Assembly (NCBI GenBank): GCA_003024175.1
Contig: MDYQ01000165.1
Location: 102,024 to 166,023, forward strand
Origin: Planoprotostelium fungivorum
Taxonomy: Eukaryota > Evosea > Variosea > Cavosteliida > Cavosteliaceae
Length of the DNA stretch: 64,000 nt
Reading direction: 5' to 3'
Translations under genes and position numbers: made by a program
In this document: positions 51,101 to 63,539 of the stretch, one piece after another
How the letters are laid out: every line of letters starts with the position of its first letter
How positions within the stretch are numbered: position 1 is the stretch's first letter
The notes under the pieces: generated by a model
What the model saw: the letters and a program-made list of their open reading frames with translations, nothing else
The model's database searches: none
What the model was told of the DNA's origin: nothing

Positions 51101-51808
51101 GGGACGCGAGTGGTGTCGATGATGAAGTTTCTGATCTACCATTTCATCAGAATGGGATTGGTATGAGATGCATCACCTGACGGTAGAAGTTGTTCTGGTT
51201 GGTGAACCAACTGTTTCCTGAGGGTCCATAGCTATTGACGTGTCAGCGAGTCGATGGGATGATCTGAAAATGTCTCACGGATCAGATTGGAAGATGAAGT
51301 TCTGCATGTTAGAAGCGGCGAGGATGGTGGGCAGATTGTTGGCATCACCGACGATCTGGGTGTAATACAACATGACGATCTGCTTGCTGACCAGATAGGT
51401 TCCAGAGGGGAAGTATACCAGGGCGGGTGCAACAGTGGTAGAGTCACAACCCAAACCACATCTCTGGCCTCCGGCTTGAATGGCCGCATTGATTGCGTCC
51501 GAATCGTCTGTCACTCCGTCTCCTTTAGCGCCATACGACTGGATTGTGTGAGTCGTTTGGTCCACACGGACGTTACCCCACCTTCACATTACGAAAGATG
51601 GGATAATTCGCATTGGAGTTGTAGGGAGACTTTCCGTTGTGAAAACGTGGGTTCTCTAACCAGTAAGGATCGTTAGGTCCACGAGAGCCCTGGTGGATGT
51701 CTTAGACGATGTCGTTTGTCCGAATCATCTCACCTGACCCAGTGGGGTGCAGGTCTGTGCGAATACCGCCCCTAAGATGAGAAAGAAGACAAAGAGTCTC
51801 GTGTCCAT
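48159..51808 (-). CDS. Secreted GH55-type exo-beta-1,3-glucanase with C-terminal beta-trefoil
   Basis: Sixteen exons (51808-51734, 51689-51582, 51538-51279, 51231-51177, 51135-50997, 50958-50893, 50849-50749, 50712-50476, 50432-50222, 50167-50075, 49922-49764, 49714-49625, 49583-49415, 49374-49175, 49131-48980, 48938-48159) encode 964 residues. A signal peptide begins MDTRLFVFFLILGAVFAQ. Two right-handed beta-helix halves each begin with the GAKGDGxxDD motif (YGAKGDGVTDDSDAINAAI and GAKGDGSSDDTAALTAI), as in GH55 laminarinases. VWMYGTASEHNVLYQY is also typical. A PTTAK-repeat linker of about 45 residues leads to a C-terminal domain with fascin/ricin-like trefoil features (KYVSVQSDGRLQATDDQPKD). 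It probably digests fungal or algal beta-1,3-glucan taken as food. The exon 14 acceptor lies inside the dispersed motif, and the last exon has a GAGCAG tandem acceptor. Confidence 0.85.
49928..50071. repeat. GAGAGAAGAGA purine-rich intron
   Basis: A GH55 intron composed of GAGAAGAGAGA and GAATAAGATGAAGAGA units on the + strand. In the gene's sense it is pyrimidine-rich. Confidence 0.85.
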
Positions 51809-52214
51809 CGCCGGAAATAGTTGGAAGTGCTCGTCAACACGGGGTAGTCGATAGCGTGATAGGTCGCGATAGCTACCGCTGAAATGAGTCGTGTCACCAA
51901 GATGTCTGGATGTCTACAGTGAAATATAAGGATGTCAGCTGACCCGGGAATGGTCAATAGAGCTTTCTCGATACTGATGGTACTGCGACTCGCCCGAGCC
52001 AGGAATGGGCTCAAGTCTTTGGAAAAAAGATGAGAAGAACGTTCTGTCTCCGAAGTGAGTTCGACGTGTGGATGTGAGTCGATGCGTAATCACTGCGATG
52101 CATCATGCATGTCGTCCAATGTGTACGAATCTGATTTACAAAAGACCATAGCGAAAAGAAACAGAAGACATAGGACGACGTGATCGTTCGACAATTTTAT
52201 ATTTCAAAAGGTCA
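51809..52214. other. Intergenic region upstream of GH55 gene
   Basis: 406 bases between the SGTA stop and the GH55 start, both on the minus strand. It must contain the GH55 promoter. I recognise no gene and no specific element. Confidence 0.4.
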
Positions 52215-53956
52215 TCAAGGTCGCGGCTGACCTGCAGAAAGAGTGAGCATTACACCTCGAACAAACTCTATCTTACCTCCCATGTTTCCAAAAGCAGACA
52301 TCATGTTGTTCAGAGCGTCAGGGTTCTGCATCAAGCTGTTGGCCCTATACCTCATCAGTCTCGTCACCACAGGACTCATCATCACATGTTCATCATCTGT
52401 GGGTTGCTCATGACTTGCTGTGCCATGTTTTGGAACATGGGGTTGCTGAAGATGGATTCCATGCCTCCTGCTCCACCCAACATCGAGCTCATGCGATTCA
52501 TCATGTCGGGGTCGTTCATCATCGAGCTGAGATCGGGCATACCTCCCGCTCCAGTGGGGCCGGTCGTAGCCTGGATGTGTCAGATTGACGTTTGACAGTT
52601 TTCGTCGGATTTCTCTCGACATTTCTGATGGAAGTAAGACACACCGGAGCAGATTCGATGACCTTCTTCTGTGCGGCGTCGAGGGATGCCTTGAAGGATT
52701 CTGAGTTGGGTTCCAGCTCGAGAGCTCTCCTGTAGTTGGACATGGCTTCACTGTATTTGCCCAGAGAGAAGTTGGCCAGACTGTCTCTCGTCAGTCTCTC
52801 CACATCGATGATGATGACGATCGGCATTGGGATGGATCGCGCATGCACGATCCATCATCGTGAACCTCTGAAAGATGGAACAGATTGGCTCACCCCAATC
52901 TTCCCCACGCCTTGCTGTAGTTGGGGTCCAATGTGGTGGCCTCGAGAGCGTCCTTCAACGCAGAGTTGTGGTCTCCACTCTGACTGTAAGCGGCGGCACG
53001 GTTGGAGTAGTAGATGGCATTCTTGGAGTTGAGCTCTATGGCCTTCGTGTAGCTCTCGATGGCTTTGGCGTAGTTCTTCTGATGTAAAAAGTTGTTACCT
53101 TCTCCCTTGAACTTCTCAGCGGCCTCGACATCCACAGGCTTCTCCTGTTCCTCTCCTCAGCATCATGATGATGATCGCCACCTCGACTCGAGATGAAAAC
53201 TTGATCGTAAACTCGATCATCTCGGGTGATGGAGTTGAAGAAGAAGATGTCGCTGTTCACCTTCGTTGTCTCTGTGGAGGGGGTGGGGACGACAGTTGGG
53301 GCAGCAGTGGGAGCAGCTGCGGGGTTAGAAGGTGTCTTGGAGAATTGCTTCTCGATGAACTTTTCGCGGGCACGGAGGAATCGAGTCTCGTATTCTATGC
53401 GGCGTCAGAATCATGAAAATGATGCGAAGGAGATGTCGATTTGTCGGTGGATGGAAGACATGATCTTTACCGGGGGTTCCAGGGGTGACGCCAGAGAAGA
53501 AACCTTTCGTCTTGATGGCTTGGAGATAATGGGTGAACTTGGTCTCGATGTCAGATGAGTCTCCAATTTTAGTCTGCAGCTCGGTTTGCTTCTTCTTCTG
53601 TGAAGTCGTTCAATCTCAAATGACATTACGTTCGATGAAGGATCACGCGAGATGAAGGAGCAGAAAATAGAATGCGAACTCACGAGGGCCTCCAGTGCTT
53701 CAGCCAACTTCTCCTTTGAGGACGCGCCGAATGCGAGTAAGCTGGGGAAGTTTTGAGAAGGGCCAAGAGACAGACGTGCACGAGCGGCAGCGTCACTCAA
53801 GTCGATAGAAAACGCAGAAGACAAGCATTGTGTGGCCACGTCCAAAGACTCTACGGAATCCTCATTCAGCCCGGAGGACTTGAGAAATTGGAGGTAGTCA
53901 AGGACGTTATATAAGACCTGCTCTGTTGAGAGGGTTGTGGGTGTGGACTCGGACAT
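52215..53956 (-). CDS. SGTA: Small glutamine-rich TPR co-chaperone (SGTA/Sgt2)
   Basis: SGTA/Sgt2 captures tail-anchored membrane proteins and hands them to the GET/BAG6 pathway, and binds Hsp70/Hsp90. Eight exons (53956-53684, 53597-53471, 53394-53261, 53144-52894, 52780-52645, 52570-52386, 52350-52277, 52231-52215) encode 398 residues. The N-terminal dimerisation region has LDYLQFLKSSGLNEDSVESL and VATQCLSSAFSIDLSDA. An insertion rich in Pro/Thr precedes three TPRs (KFKGEGNNFLHQKNYAKAIE, AIYYSNRAAAYSQSGDHNSA, FSLGKYSEAMSNYRRALELE). The C-terminal Met-rich substrate-binding region (SMMNDPDMMNRMSSMLGG, NPMFQNMAQQVMSNPQMMNM) is characteristic. Confidence 0.92.
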
Positions 53957-54361
53957 GATGTTCGCGATCTGATCTGATCGCAACCCGTAGTTGTGAATAA
54001 AATGCCTCACGATCATTTTAATCAGACTCCAGGCCAAACCTTCAACAACTGAGTACTGATCTCCTCCAATACATTCACCCACGCAGCCATCGTCGCCTCC
54101 TTCGTTTCACACAAGGCTCGTACATTTCGTATGTCAACGAGACAATCCACTCTTAGCTCCCAGCACACTTTGTATCACTCCTCGTTCATAGTTCTCTCTT
54201 CTCCTGCGACGGAATTGGATGGGTGGTGGCTTCCTGTAGGGTTGTGTGGTTATCGCTCCGTCGTAAAAATCCATCCAGAGTGAGAAGGCGTTACAAAATC
54301 GGGAGGACAGCGGGACCAGCCAGAGCCAAGAGAGTCCTCAGCACTAGATACCTCACTTTGA
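53957..54361. promoter_or_regulatory. Divergent promoter region SGTA / ankyrin-BTB gene
   Basis: 405 bases between two divergent start codons. No RNA gene or conserved protein is recognised. A short upstream reading frame precedes SGTA on the minus strand (ATG at about 54090, 22 codons). Confidence 0.4.
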
Positions 54362-57300
54362 ATGGACTCGACTGAGGAGTCACCGCCACAGAGGAAGGTG
54401 AAGAAGGTGAGATGCATGTTCTGTGGATGGACTTGAGAGGAGAAGACAAGAGTAGTGACTGACTCGTGAAGGAGAGACGCCCTGCATCGAGAACATTATC
54501 ATTCGGAAAGAAGGTAGGGTTATCAACATAGAAAGGGTCGAATAGGATGTTTGACTCTTCTTGAATGTCCATAAGTCCATGCTCGAGCGAAGGACACATG
54601 AAGGTCTATGACCCAATGTGTTATCATTTCTTCCGCGACAACCTAAACAATTAACACCTCTATCCCTCAAAATTATAATCCTCGTGATTCTCTCAGGGAT
54701 AATTTGCTCAGTTCCACCGTTCTGATGTGTCATATAGGAGAAAGAAGAGGATGAACCGACTCCACCCAAGACACCACCTACTGAGGTAAACGTTTACCAC
54801 GCTTTCATCACATCTCGTATCACAATCGATTGACATGTAATCCTATAGGCCAATAACAAGCACCGTAGCAAGAGTTTAAAGTGAGAACTATATGTTACAT
54901 GTCTCTATCGATTCGCATCTTCGACACCGTGCGATCGATCAGATGTCTCATCGTCCTTCATAGAACATCGAGCGATGGTAGAGTTCTCACCAATCCAACA
55001 TCACCACGAACACCCAGAAGCATCCGAACCTTCTTAGAGAAATTAGGAAAGCGAAACTCCCTCGCCCTCCCCGAGGTGAGTCCACACATCATCACATTGA
55101 CATGTCATCCTTCTATCCATCACATCACATTGCGATCATCATCACGATGAAGAAATTGAGCTGAAGACTAACGACAGTCACCCATCGGGAAGAGAGGAGA
55201 GAAGATGAACGATTTAGAGGAGACCGTAGCCTTAGAATCTCCTCCACCCCCCGAGGAGGTCAACGAGAAGGAGATCACTCTGAAAGGATTTCACAAGTAC
55301 AAGGCTGCCTCTCTCGATTCAATTCCACTAGGAGAGAAGGTGATCCATCCATTTTCACTCTACGTCCACCTATTGTACATCATATCCATTCGATCATTTC
55401 ATTTCATTTTTTCGAAAAGTCAAAACATGAAATTTTCCACAGAAGACGACAGAAAACGAAGAGAGAGAAGAGGAGAGAGAAGAAGGAGAAGAGAGAGAAG
55501 AGAGAGAAGAGAGAGGAGAGAAGGAAGGACAGACGACACCCGAAGCGAGGATATCACCCAGGACCCCTGACGCCAGTCCCTCCCGCAATCACCGCCTCAT
55601 GGTGAACGTCCGTCTACAACGCGCCGATTGAATCCCACAGAAATTTCTCCCTCACCTGGACGAGAGGTCTGTCAACATCGCCAACATCGTCTGTATGAAT
55701 CAAGGAACGAGAAGCTTCTTTGACTCGATCGACGTGTCCGAGAGTGCAGCCTCGCTCAGCGTCAAGGACGGAGAAGGTAACACGGTCTTACACTATGCCA
55801 GTATGTTGGGCCAGGTGAAATTTCTATACACCTTCTCCATGTAGACGTCTAACGTGATATAGGTCGAACTGGTTAGACATCTCATCAACAAAGGTGAGAA
55901 TGAATTAAAATCGAGAGAATTCATTTTATTCTTCCAGGCGTCAAAGTGAACGAGCCGAACAACAAGGGCATCACCGCCCTTCACTTTTCGGTCTGTAAGA
56001 CATCACCCCTCCACACCATGACTGCAGAGCTCCTCCTCAATTCGGGAGCCAAAGTCAACGCACGCACCAACGATAACGAGGTGAGCGTCTACAACCTGCC
56101 CGATGACGTGTGATGACGTCATCAGACCCCCCTTCACTACGCGGTCGTTCGAGGGAGGAGCATTGGAAAATCGACCAACGGAAACATGTTCTCAACGCTG
56201 CTGCTGACAAAGTGGAAAGTGGACCCCTCTGTGAGGGATTCTAGTGCGGGCAGAACGCCCCTCCACTACGCCGCTCAATTCAATTACTACCACATCTGTA
56301 ACGTCATACTAGAGAGATCGAGAAACATCATAGACATACGGTGAGAGGACTACACGTTCACTCGCGAGTATTTCGTCTCGAATATAGTTACGATCCATCA
56401 ATATACGAGTTGAATGAAAGTCCTTTCAAATAGGAGATAGATGAATAAGAGATAGATGAATGAGAGATAGATGAATAAGAGATAGATGAATGAGAGATAG
56501 ATGAATAAGAGATAGATGAATAGAAGATAGATGAATGAGAGATAGATGAATAAGAGATAGATGAAAGAGATAGATGAATGAGAGATAGATGAATGAGAGA
56601 TAGATGAATAAGAGATAGATGAATCGATCACACGAGAGATGATGAATTGATTCGATGAAAGGGACGACAAGGGCTACACCGCACTCCACATTGCCGCAGC
56701 ATACGGAAACTTGGAGGTCAGTCGCCTCCTCCTCCTACGAGGGGCCAGTATACACATCTTAACGGAAGACCACCTCACTCCCCTCCACCTAGCTTGCAAG
56801 TTTATGAAGCCCAGGATCGTGGACCTGCTGATGGTCAACATCGAGGCTCAGAGCAGAACGAGGAATGTCGTCTTCAGTGTCTTGGACAAGAGAGACAAGA
56901 GAGGTTTCTCTGCCGCACACTACGCTGCCATCCGGGTGAGAGAGTGGAGGGAATGAAAGGGATAGCTGACTGGATAGGGGGATGTGGATTCGTTGAGGCA
57001 GTTTCCTGATTTCTTGAATTTGAAAGACCACTTGGGTGAGAGTCTCATCGATGAACTGGCGAGAACACGTCGATGATGTGTCATCATCATCACGATGATC
57101 ATCACGATCGAGATGATCATCGACATCATCATCATCATCATCATCGAGACGATCACCGTGACGACCATCGTGACTGATGATGATTTACAGGTCTGACGCC
57201 ATGTCTGTGGGCATTGAGTAAAGGCAACAAGTCCTGCCTCTTGTACCTTATCTCTAAAGATCAGTCCATGCTCTCTCTCATCGACAGTGAGACGGGAAAC

Positions 57301-58907
57301 GACGGTGAGACATCCATCTACAACTCACCTGAATCCCCTCAGGAGACAATTTATTTCCATTTTCGATCGAGCTGAGCGTCGCCATAAAAAATCCGGAATT
57401 TTCCGATCTGAAGGTATACGTGGAAGGTGCGTGCTTTTCATCGAAATTTCAACTCGAACACGTCATTCATGTCAAATCGACAGGTACATTGGTACCAGCA
57501 CACAGGATCGTATTATACAGATGCTTCAGAACCCAGATCAAAGACGATGAGCCCGTGCAAGTGAGTCGATCGTGTGAACGAGATTCTGATACAAAGCAGA
57601 CGTTAGAATTAGACCCTCGCATCAAGATGGATCCTTTCATGGACTTGTGCTCTTATCTGTACACGGGCAGAGTGCCCACCGGTGACGCTCAGCTTCGCGG
57701 CCTCCTCGAGGTCATTCATCTTTCTCTCTCCATCAGCTTTCACTTCATCTTCGATTCAACACACGTTCTCACTCTCATCGCGTCATCCATCTCAATTGAT
57801 CTCAACGTGTTGCCATTCGTCTTCTCTATCTTCTGATGTGAAACAGGTGTCGAACATCTTACAGTTCGGTCTGCTGCGGCAGATATGTGAGACGGCCCTG
57901 CTGAGCAAAGGAAAATTATTGCGAGTGTCTACACTTCCACAGTACCTCGGTACCATACTGGACAAAGGTGAGATGGTATTGGCGGGTTGTAGATCGACCG
58001 TTCCAGGAATCTTTGTGGACATCGAGGTGACCGTGGAGAGGAAAAAGTTCCGCCTGCATCAATTTGTGCTGGCCTTCCGTTGTAAATATCTGTACGATCA
58101 ACTGAAAAAGAATGGAAAGAAAGTGGAAGACAATACACTTGATTCCAAACTCAGTGAGAAAGTGAAAGATGGACGTTTCACTCACCCATTACAGGAAGTG
58201 CATCGAATAGTTCGGTCAATCAGAATTCGATCGACTCTTATTCTTCATCTGAAAACATCCGTTACGATTTCCTGTGGGTCATCTGTTTTATTCTATTTTA
58301 TTCTTTATTTCCTCTCTTGTGTGACACAATATACAGTAACGAACAGAACAACCACCGCAGTCCAGGAGTCACCCTAGAGCTTTTAGAAGTCACTCGGCTG
58401 TCTTTCGCTTGCATCGTGGACTTCCTCTACACCGACGTGGTTCGGAGGATAGAGTCACTCATCCCAGAGGACTTAAAGAATCTGCACCGCACCGCCATCC
58501 AATTCGGCCTACCACGACTGGCCAGAAAGTGCGAGCTCTACCTCTACGAGAGAATCAACGACGGTAACTGCGTGGACATCTATCACTTGGCCGATGAGAA
58601 GACCATGCCCACGCTCCATCGAGGCTGTGTCGATTTCATCGCGAGCGACTACAAGAGAACGTTGAAGAGCCGGGGTCTGGAGGGACTGAGCGGGTCACAA
58701 CACGATGAGCTGAGAAAGAGGTACAAAGAGATGAAGAAGGAGGGCACCACGCTGGAGCCGAACGCAGGCAGCAAGAAGAAAGGGAAGGGAAAGGTACCAG
58801 AGCCAGAGAGGCCGACACCCGACCAATTTTTTGCGAGGAGAGCACCGTTGGGAGCGATGCCGCCGATGAGACCGACGTTAGAGAGGAGAAACAGTCTGAA
58901 ATGGTAA
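54362..58907 (+). CDS. Ankyrin repeat and BTB/POZ domain protein
   Basis: Nineteen exons (54362-54406, 54738-54785, 54849-54880, 54943-55075, 55178-55339, 55443-55601, 55641-55814, 55863-55893, 55938-56080, 56126-56340, 56662-56935, 56978-57035, 57191-57304, 57343-57426, 57484-57560, 57600-57710, 57847-58153, 58195-58273, 58337-58907) encode 938 residues. The N-terminal 220 residues are charged and disordered, with a Glu/Arg run. Ankyrin repeats follow: GEGNTVLHYASMLGQ, NNKGITALHFSV, NDNETPLHYAVVRGRSIG, SAGRTPLHYAAQFNYYHICN, DDKGYTALHIAAAYGNLEVS and DHLTPLHLACKFMKPRIVDL. Two BTB-like segments come next (FSDLKVYVE and TLVPAHRIVLYRCF; IFVDIEVTVERKKFRLHQFV). A BACK-like helical region (FACIVDFLYTDVV and LARKCELYLYERI) and a basic tail end the protein. 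It may be a Cullin-3 adaptor by inference. The long first intron is the least certain part. Confidence 0.82.
56434..56625. repeat. GAGATAGATGAAT(A/G)A tandem repeat in intron
   Basis: About thirteen head-to-tail copies of a 15-bp unit (GAGATAGATGAATAA or GAGATAGATGAATGA, some truncated) fill most of the intron between exons 10 and 11 of the ankyrin-BTB gene. Confidence 0.92.
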
Positions 58908-59204
58908 AGACATGGGAGAGCGATTGGTTCATCATCGTCTTCTCCTTCGTTCCTTCCTTCTCGTGATGATGTGTCACACGACACACTCACTTCTGTTTGT
59001 GACTTCTGTTCATTTGTATAGAGGTGAATGTTTGCTTGATGTGGAAAGAGAAGCAGCGTATTATCATAGAGTGGTGGCTTCTGGAGAGGAAGCCGGTTCG
59101 GGTTGTCAAGGGTAACTGACGACTACAACCCATAGTCTTCGGGTTCAAGCCGACTTCTCATCTAATCATCCTGATCGGTTTGAGACACACACAGAATATC
59201 CATC

Positions 59205-61956
59205 ATGCCCGCCGAACAAGTATATTCCACCCCAGTGGGAGAGCCTGTAGAGGGAGAGAGCCAGGCTCTGAGATACTACGAGACCGCAGACAGGATCCTC
59301 ACCACACCCACTGAAGAAGTCACAACCGTCTACGAGCTCTTGAAATATTCAGCTTCGAAGAGACCCAACTTGAGAGCAGTCGGAACACGTCCATTAGTCA
59401 AGGTGCGTGCGACATTGAAAAAATGAACGCGAGAGAACCTCTCGATTGACTCTAGAAAGGTTCACGTGGAGGAGAAGGACGTCACCAACCTCCAAGGAGT
59501 CACCGAGAAGAAGAAATGGACTTATCTCGAGCTTGGTCCTTACGTGTGGAAGACATACAAGGTGGATGCCTCGTCTCTGATTACCTCTGAAGATTAATGG
59601 AATGTCAGGAGTTCTACGAATTGTGTGAGAAAGTGGGAACCGCACTCACGACCGAAGAGCTGGGCTCTCTCACCGCCGGTTCTCGCTTTGGAATCTACGC
59701 CGAAACCTGTGAACAGGTATCATCGAAATCATCACACGATGATGCAGCTCCTAAACGATCGACAGTGGTTGACTTTGGCCAGCGGATGCTTCAGTCAAGG
59801 CATCACCGTCGCAACCATCTACGCCAACTTGGGAGAGGAAGGAGTTGTCTACTCTCTCAACGATACGGCACTGTCGCACATCCTCACCGATGGATCTCTC
59901 CTTCCATCCATCCTCAAGGTTCATCCTCTCTTTCTCTCCTCTTCATCCATCTCCATCATACAAGATGATCCGATCTGCAATGATGATATCACACGTGAAC
60001 TCATCACACGACAGACTTTAGACAAGCTCCCCCTCCTCAAGTACATCATCTACACCGACCACCGCGAGCCCGCAGCCGAAGCCTCCATCAGCGCACTGGA
60101 GGGGAAGGGCATCAAGGTGAGCCCCCACCCCTCCTCCTCTCACCCTCTCAGGTCTTCTCCTTCACCCAATTCCTCACCATCGCCATGGCTTTAGAATCCA
60201 AGCCAAATCCACCCAAGCCACAAGATGTCGCCGTCATCATGTACACATCGGGCACGACAGGAGTACCAAAGGGAGTCATGATCACTCATGCGAACATCGT
60301 CGCATCCGTCGCCGCGGGAAGTTTGGTCGTTCTCAGCAAGTTCTCCGTTCCAATGGAGGGAGCCGTGTACTGCTCTTTCCTTCCCCTCGCCCACATCTTG
60401 GAGTTGGTCATTGAGCACATTATCCTCTTCAACGGAGGTGAATTGGCCTACGGTTCAGCCAGGTGATATTCCACGTCTTTTCTATATCAATTCGAACGAA
60501 GACAAGACGAAACAAAGTGAAAAAATATGTTGGTCTGAATGATGCAGGACGATGACAGACAACTTGGTGAAAGATTGTCGTGGGGATTTGGGCGAGTCCA
60601 AGCCTCACCTCATGGCCGGTGTTCCCGTTTTGTGGGAGAGGATCAGAAAGGGAGCCCTCGAGAAGATCAAGACGGCCGGTGGCCTCAAGGCGAAACTCTT
60701 CAACTGGGCCTTCAACTACAAGCTCAAGATCGTCAACGGAGGTTCCCCCCACGCCCCCATCGTAGACAAGGTGAGAGGAAGCGACAGAGAGGAAGAGACT
60801 GACTCGAACGCAGCTCATCTTTTCAAAGTTCCAGGGTGAGAGAGAGAGGAGAGGATAGACTGACGTAGTGCAGAGATCATCGGTGGAAGAGTTGTCGGAA
60901 TCGTATCCGGTGGAGCACCTCTGTCTCACTCGACTCACCAGTTTTTACGTGTCATCTTCAACTGTCCCGTCATCCAGGGTTACGGTGAGTCGATCTCTCG
61001 CATGATCATCGTGATCGCGATGACGATCATCGTGATCAAGTTACGCTCTCCTTTCACACGTCTGAGACGACACAGGATTGACGGAGACGACTGGTTTACT
61101 CACCGCACAGCCCATGCATCACATGGGAACTGAGATCGTAGGTGCACCCTTCCCCTGTGCTGAAGTCAAACTGGTTGACGTTCCTGAGGTAAGGAGAGGA
61201 GAGAGGAAGGACTGAGCGTTGTAGATGGGATACACTCACAAGGACGTACCCCTCCCCCGTGGAGAGATCTGGGCCAGAGGAGCCGGTATCACTCTGGGCT
61301 ACTACAACCAGCCAGAGAAGACGAAGGAGGAGTTCAAGGAGGGAGGCTGGTTTGCCACCGGTGACATCGCTCAGGTGCGTACATCTCTACATCTGATCAC
61401 ACCTTCTCGTCTCGAAACATGATCCTCTTAACACTCAAACAGTTGAACAAGGACGGAACGCTCTCCATCGTGGATCGAAAGAAGAACCTCGTCAAGTTGT
61501 CTCACGGAGAGTACATCGCCCTGGAAGCCATGGAGGCCAAGTACAAGCAAGACCCCTTCGTGGACGACATCTGCATCGTTGCCAACTCTCAGAGAGATCT
61601 CCCGGCAGCCATTGTCGTGCCCAACAAGAAGAACTTGACTGAGTGGGCCGTGGCCAATGGATTCGATGCCAGCACAGAGTGGGAGGTCCTCGTGAAAGAC
61701 CCCAAGGTGGTAGAGGCAGTGAAGAAATCCCTATTGGCCACGGCCACGAAGGAGAAGATGAAGGCATATGAGAAGCCTGCGGGCGTGTACCTCGTAGAAG
61801 AAGGTGAGGGTGTAGTGTGCAGGAGAGGGTGACGCTCGTGCAGAGTGGACCGTGGACAGTGGAATGGTGACGGCGGCGATGAAGTTGAAGAGACAGGACG
61901 TGCAGAAGAAGTACAAACAGGCCATCGATGAGAAGCTGTTTCCTCCCCTGAACTGA
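59205..61956 (+). CDS. ACSL: Long-chain acyl-CoA synthetase
   Basis: Activates long-chain fatty acids to acyl-CoA using ATP, feeding beta-oxidation or lipid synthesis. Thirteen exons (59205-59402, 59460-59561, 59609-59716, 59766-59918, 60015-60116, 60152-60462, 60548-60770, 60814-60835, 60874-60984, 61076-61188, 61225-61374, 61443-61803, 61844-61956) encode 688 residues, the normal length. The AMP-binding motif is VIMYTSGTTGVPKGVMITH. FLPLAHILE, the L-motif region GYGLTETTG, WFATGDIAQ and the fatty-acyl signature DRKKNLVKLSHGEYIALE all fit ACSL. No N-terminal membrane anchor or PTS1 is obvious (the end is FPPLN). Exon 8 is a 22-nt microexon. The exon 11 acceptor falls within GCGTTGTAG. Confidence 0.95.
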
Positions 61957-63539
61957 GGAAGAATACATTTCTATAAGTTATGAGAGGTGTTCCTTTGTAG
62001 TTCCTCTGTGTGATGAAATGTCTCAGTGGGGCCGGGCTACTGCTTCATCAGCCCATGTGCTGTGGTTGTGTATGGTTGTGTGGCACATTTCATACTTGCA
62101 GCTCTGACGTGACTGTGCCTCTCAGTAATGATACCGAGCCCCAATGGTGGTAGTGAGTGTTAGTCGTTGTGAAAAGAAGAATGTGAGACTCCTCGAAGCG
62201 AAGCGCTGAAAAATCGACATCAGACGTTTGATCCAAAAATCCCTCGGTGCAATCGATTGGCGTCAATCAGTGAGTCGACGTAGAGTCTATTGCCTCATCG
62301 TTTCTCTTGTCTTTCTCGTATCTCTCTTGTCTTTCTCATATCTGAGTTGATGGGATGTCATTCAACATTCAAATCGACATCATTTGAGATCGAGCAACAA
62401 CAGAAATCCAAGGAGACTTGTCTTGGTAGGATCCTCTGACAGAGAAGTTGTTGAACAGTCGCTCTTGGGGGACAAATTTGCGTGAATTTGGCGCCAAAAA
62501 TTATAATTTTGGGGTCCTGCTGCGGATTTTGAGAGTGCATGTCGGGCGCTCCAATGGCAGAGTGGTAAAGCCCAGCCTCTTGTTTGAGTGTCTGGCCTTT
62601 GCGCTCTCGGTTCGAGTCCGGCGGAAACCCACCACCTTTTTTGCTCACAGAAGAAAATCAGGAGAACAAAGAGAGAAACTAACGGCACAAACCGAGAGAG
62701 ACAACCGATTGGACGACTCAAACTCGCGAGGATGGATTACTACCTCGTATCTGGACACGCCGAGGTGAGATTGGATCATATCACAAGTTCCATAGGGCGC
62801 GGATGCATTTAAACACACATCTAGAACTAATTAAGAAAATTAAGAATAGAACGTTCTATGGATCGACGTTGAGGGCAATTCTAAAGGAGGTGGGATGATT
62901 TCTAATATCATTCGTGATTCAAGCTCCAATCTATCAACCTCTGGACAAAGTTTGGAAGGCGGTAGGTAGAGAGTGATTCGTTGCGAACGATCCAACAAAT
63001 CTGCAGCTGGTATTGAAGTCTGAGTAATTGGAGATAATCAATACACATCCATGATCATCCAATAAGACTTGAACGCTTCACTGCTGAGATTAAGACAAAT
63101 GGAAGAGGTGAATCTGACACTGACAATGGTGTCCGTGATTATCAGATGATTTTCACCTCTGATCTCAATAAACATCTGTGTGGAATGGAACCTTTATGTG
63201 TCTTATTAGTGATGATCACTGGCCATCATTGTCCACTCACTGGCAGAGTGACCAGGCAAACAATCCAAGTCTCTCAGAGGGGTTGAGACAAAGGTAGATT
63301 GTATACAATCTAGTAACCTTCATGTGTCTTTGTTATAAAAGGATTATCTACACTTGACATTGGAACAAAGGATGGATGCAGGCGTATGCTAAACTTGATG
63401 GTGATGTACGAGACCTCTCTACTTGCAGAGGGGCTTTGAACAATCCCTTTTTATTACACAATACAATTGTAGACCGTCAAATCAATTCCTTTTGTTGTTG
63501 ATATTCCTTCTCCACAACGTAGTGTCATAACAACCTTGC
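61957..63539. other. Gene-free, AT-richer flank
   Basis: About 1.6 kb with no convincing protein gene. It contains the ACSL 3' flank and a tRNA-like sequence near 62548-62635. A stretch around 63090-63185 has partly self-complementary arms (AGAGGTGAA near 63103 and TTCACCTCT near 63151). Composition shifts towards A/T compared with the rest of the window. Confidence 0.5.
62548..62635 (+). ncRNA. tRNA-like sequence with Pol III A and B boxes
   Basis: A perfect A-box (TGGCAGAGTGG, 62555-62565) and B-box (GGTTCGAGTCC, 62609-62619) are correctly spaced. Between them CCAG...CTGG can form an anticodon-like stem with an enlarged loop containing CTCTTG. The acceptor strands do not pair well (GCTCCAA 5', GGAAACC 3'). 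It may be a tRNA pseudogene, a tRNA-derived SINE head, or an intron-containing tRNA I have not folded correctly. Confidence 0.4.

Noticed and set aside
54291-54599. Minus-strand frame of about 100 codons with a hydrophobic C-terminus
   Set aside because: It overlaps the first exon and intron of the ankyrin-BTB gene, has no partner exon that joins in frame, and no family resemblance.
59085-59160. Possible tRNA (GTCAAGGGTAACTGAC, GACTA...TAGTC, GGGTTCAAGCC)
   Set aside because: Three hairpins in tRNA order can be drawn, but position 33 is not T, the T-stem is mismatched and no acceptor stem pairs. Kept only as a curiosity.
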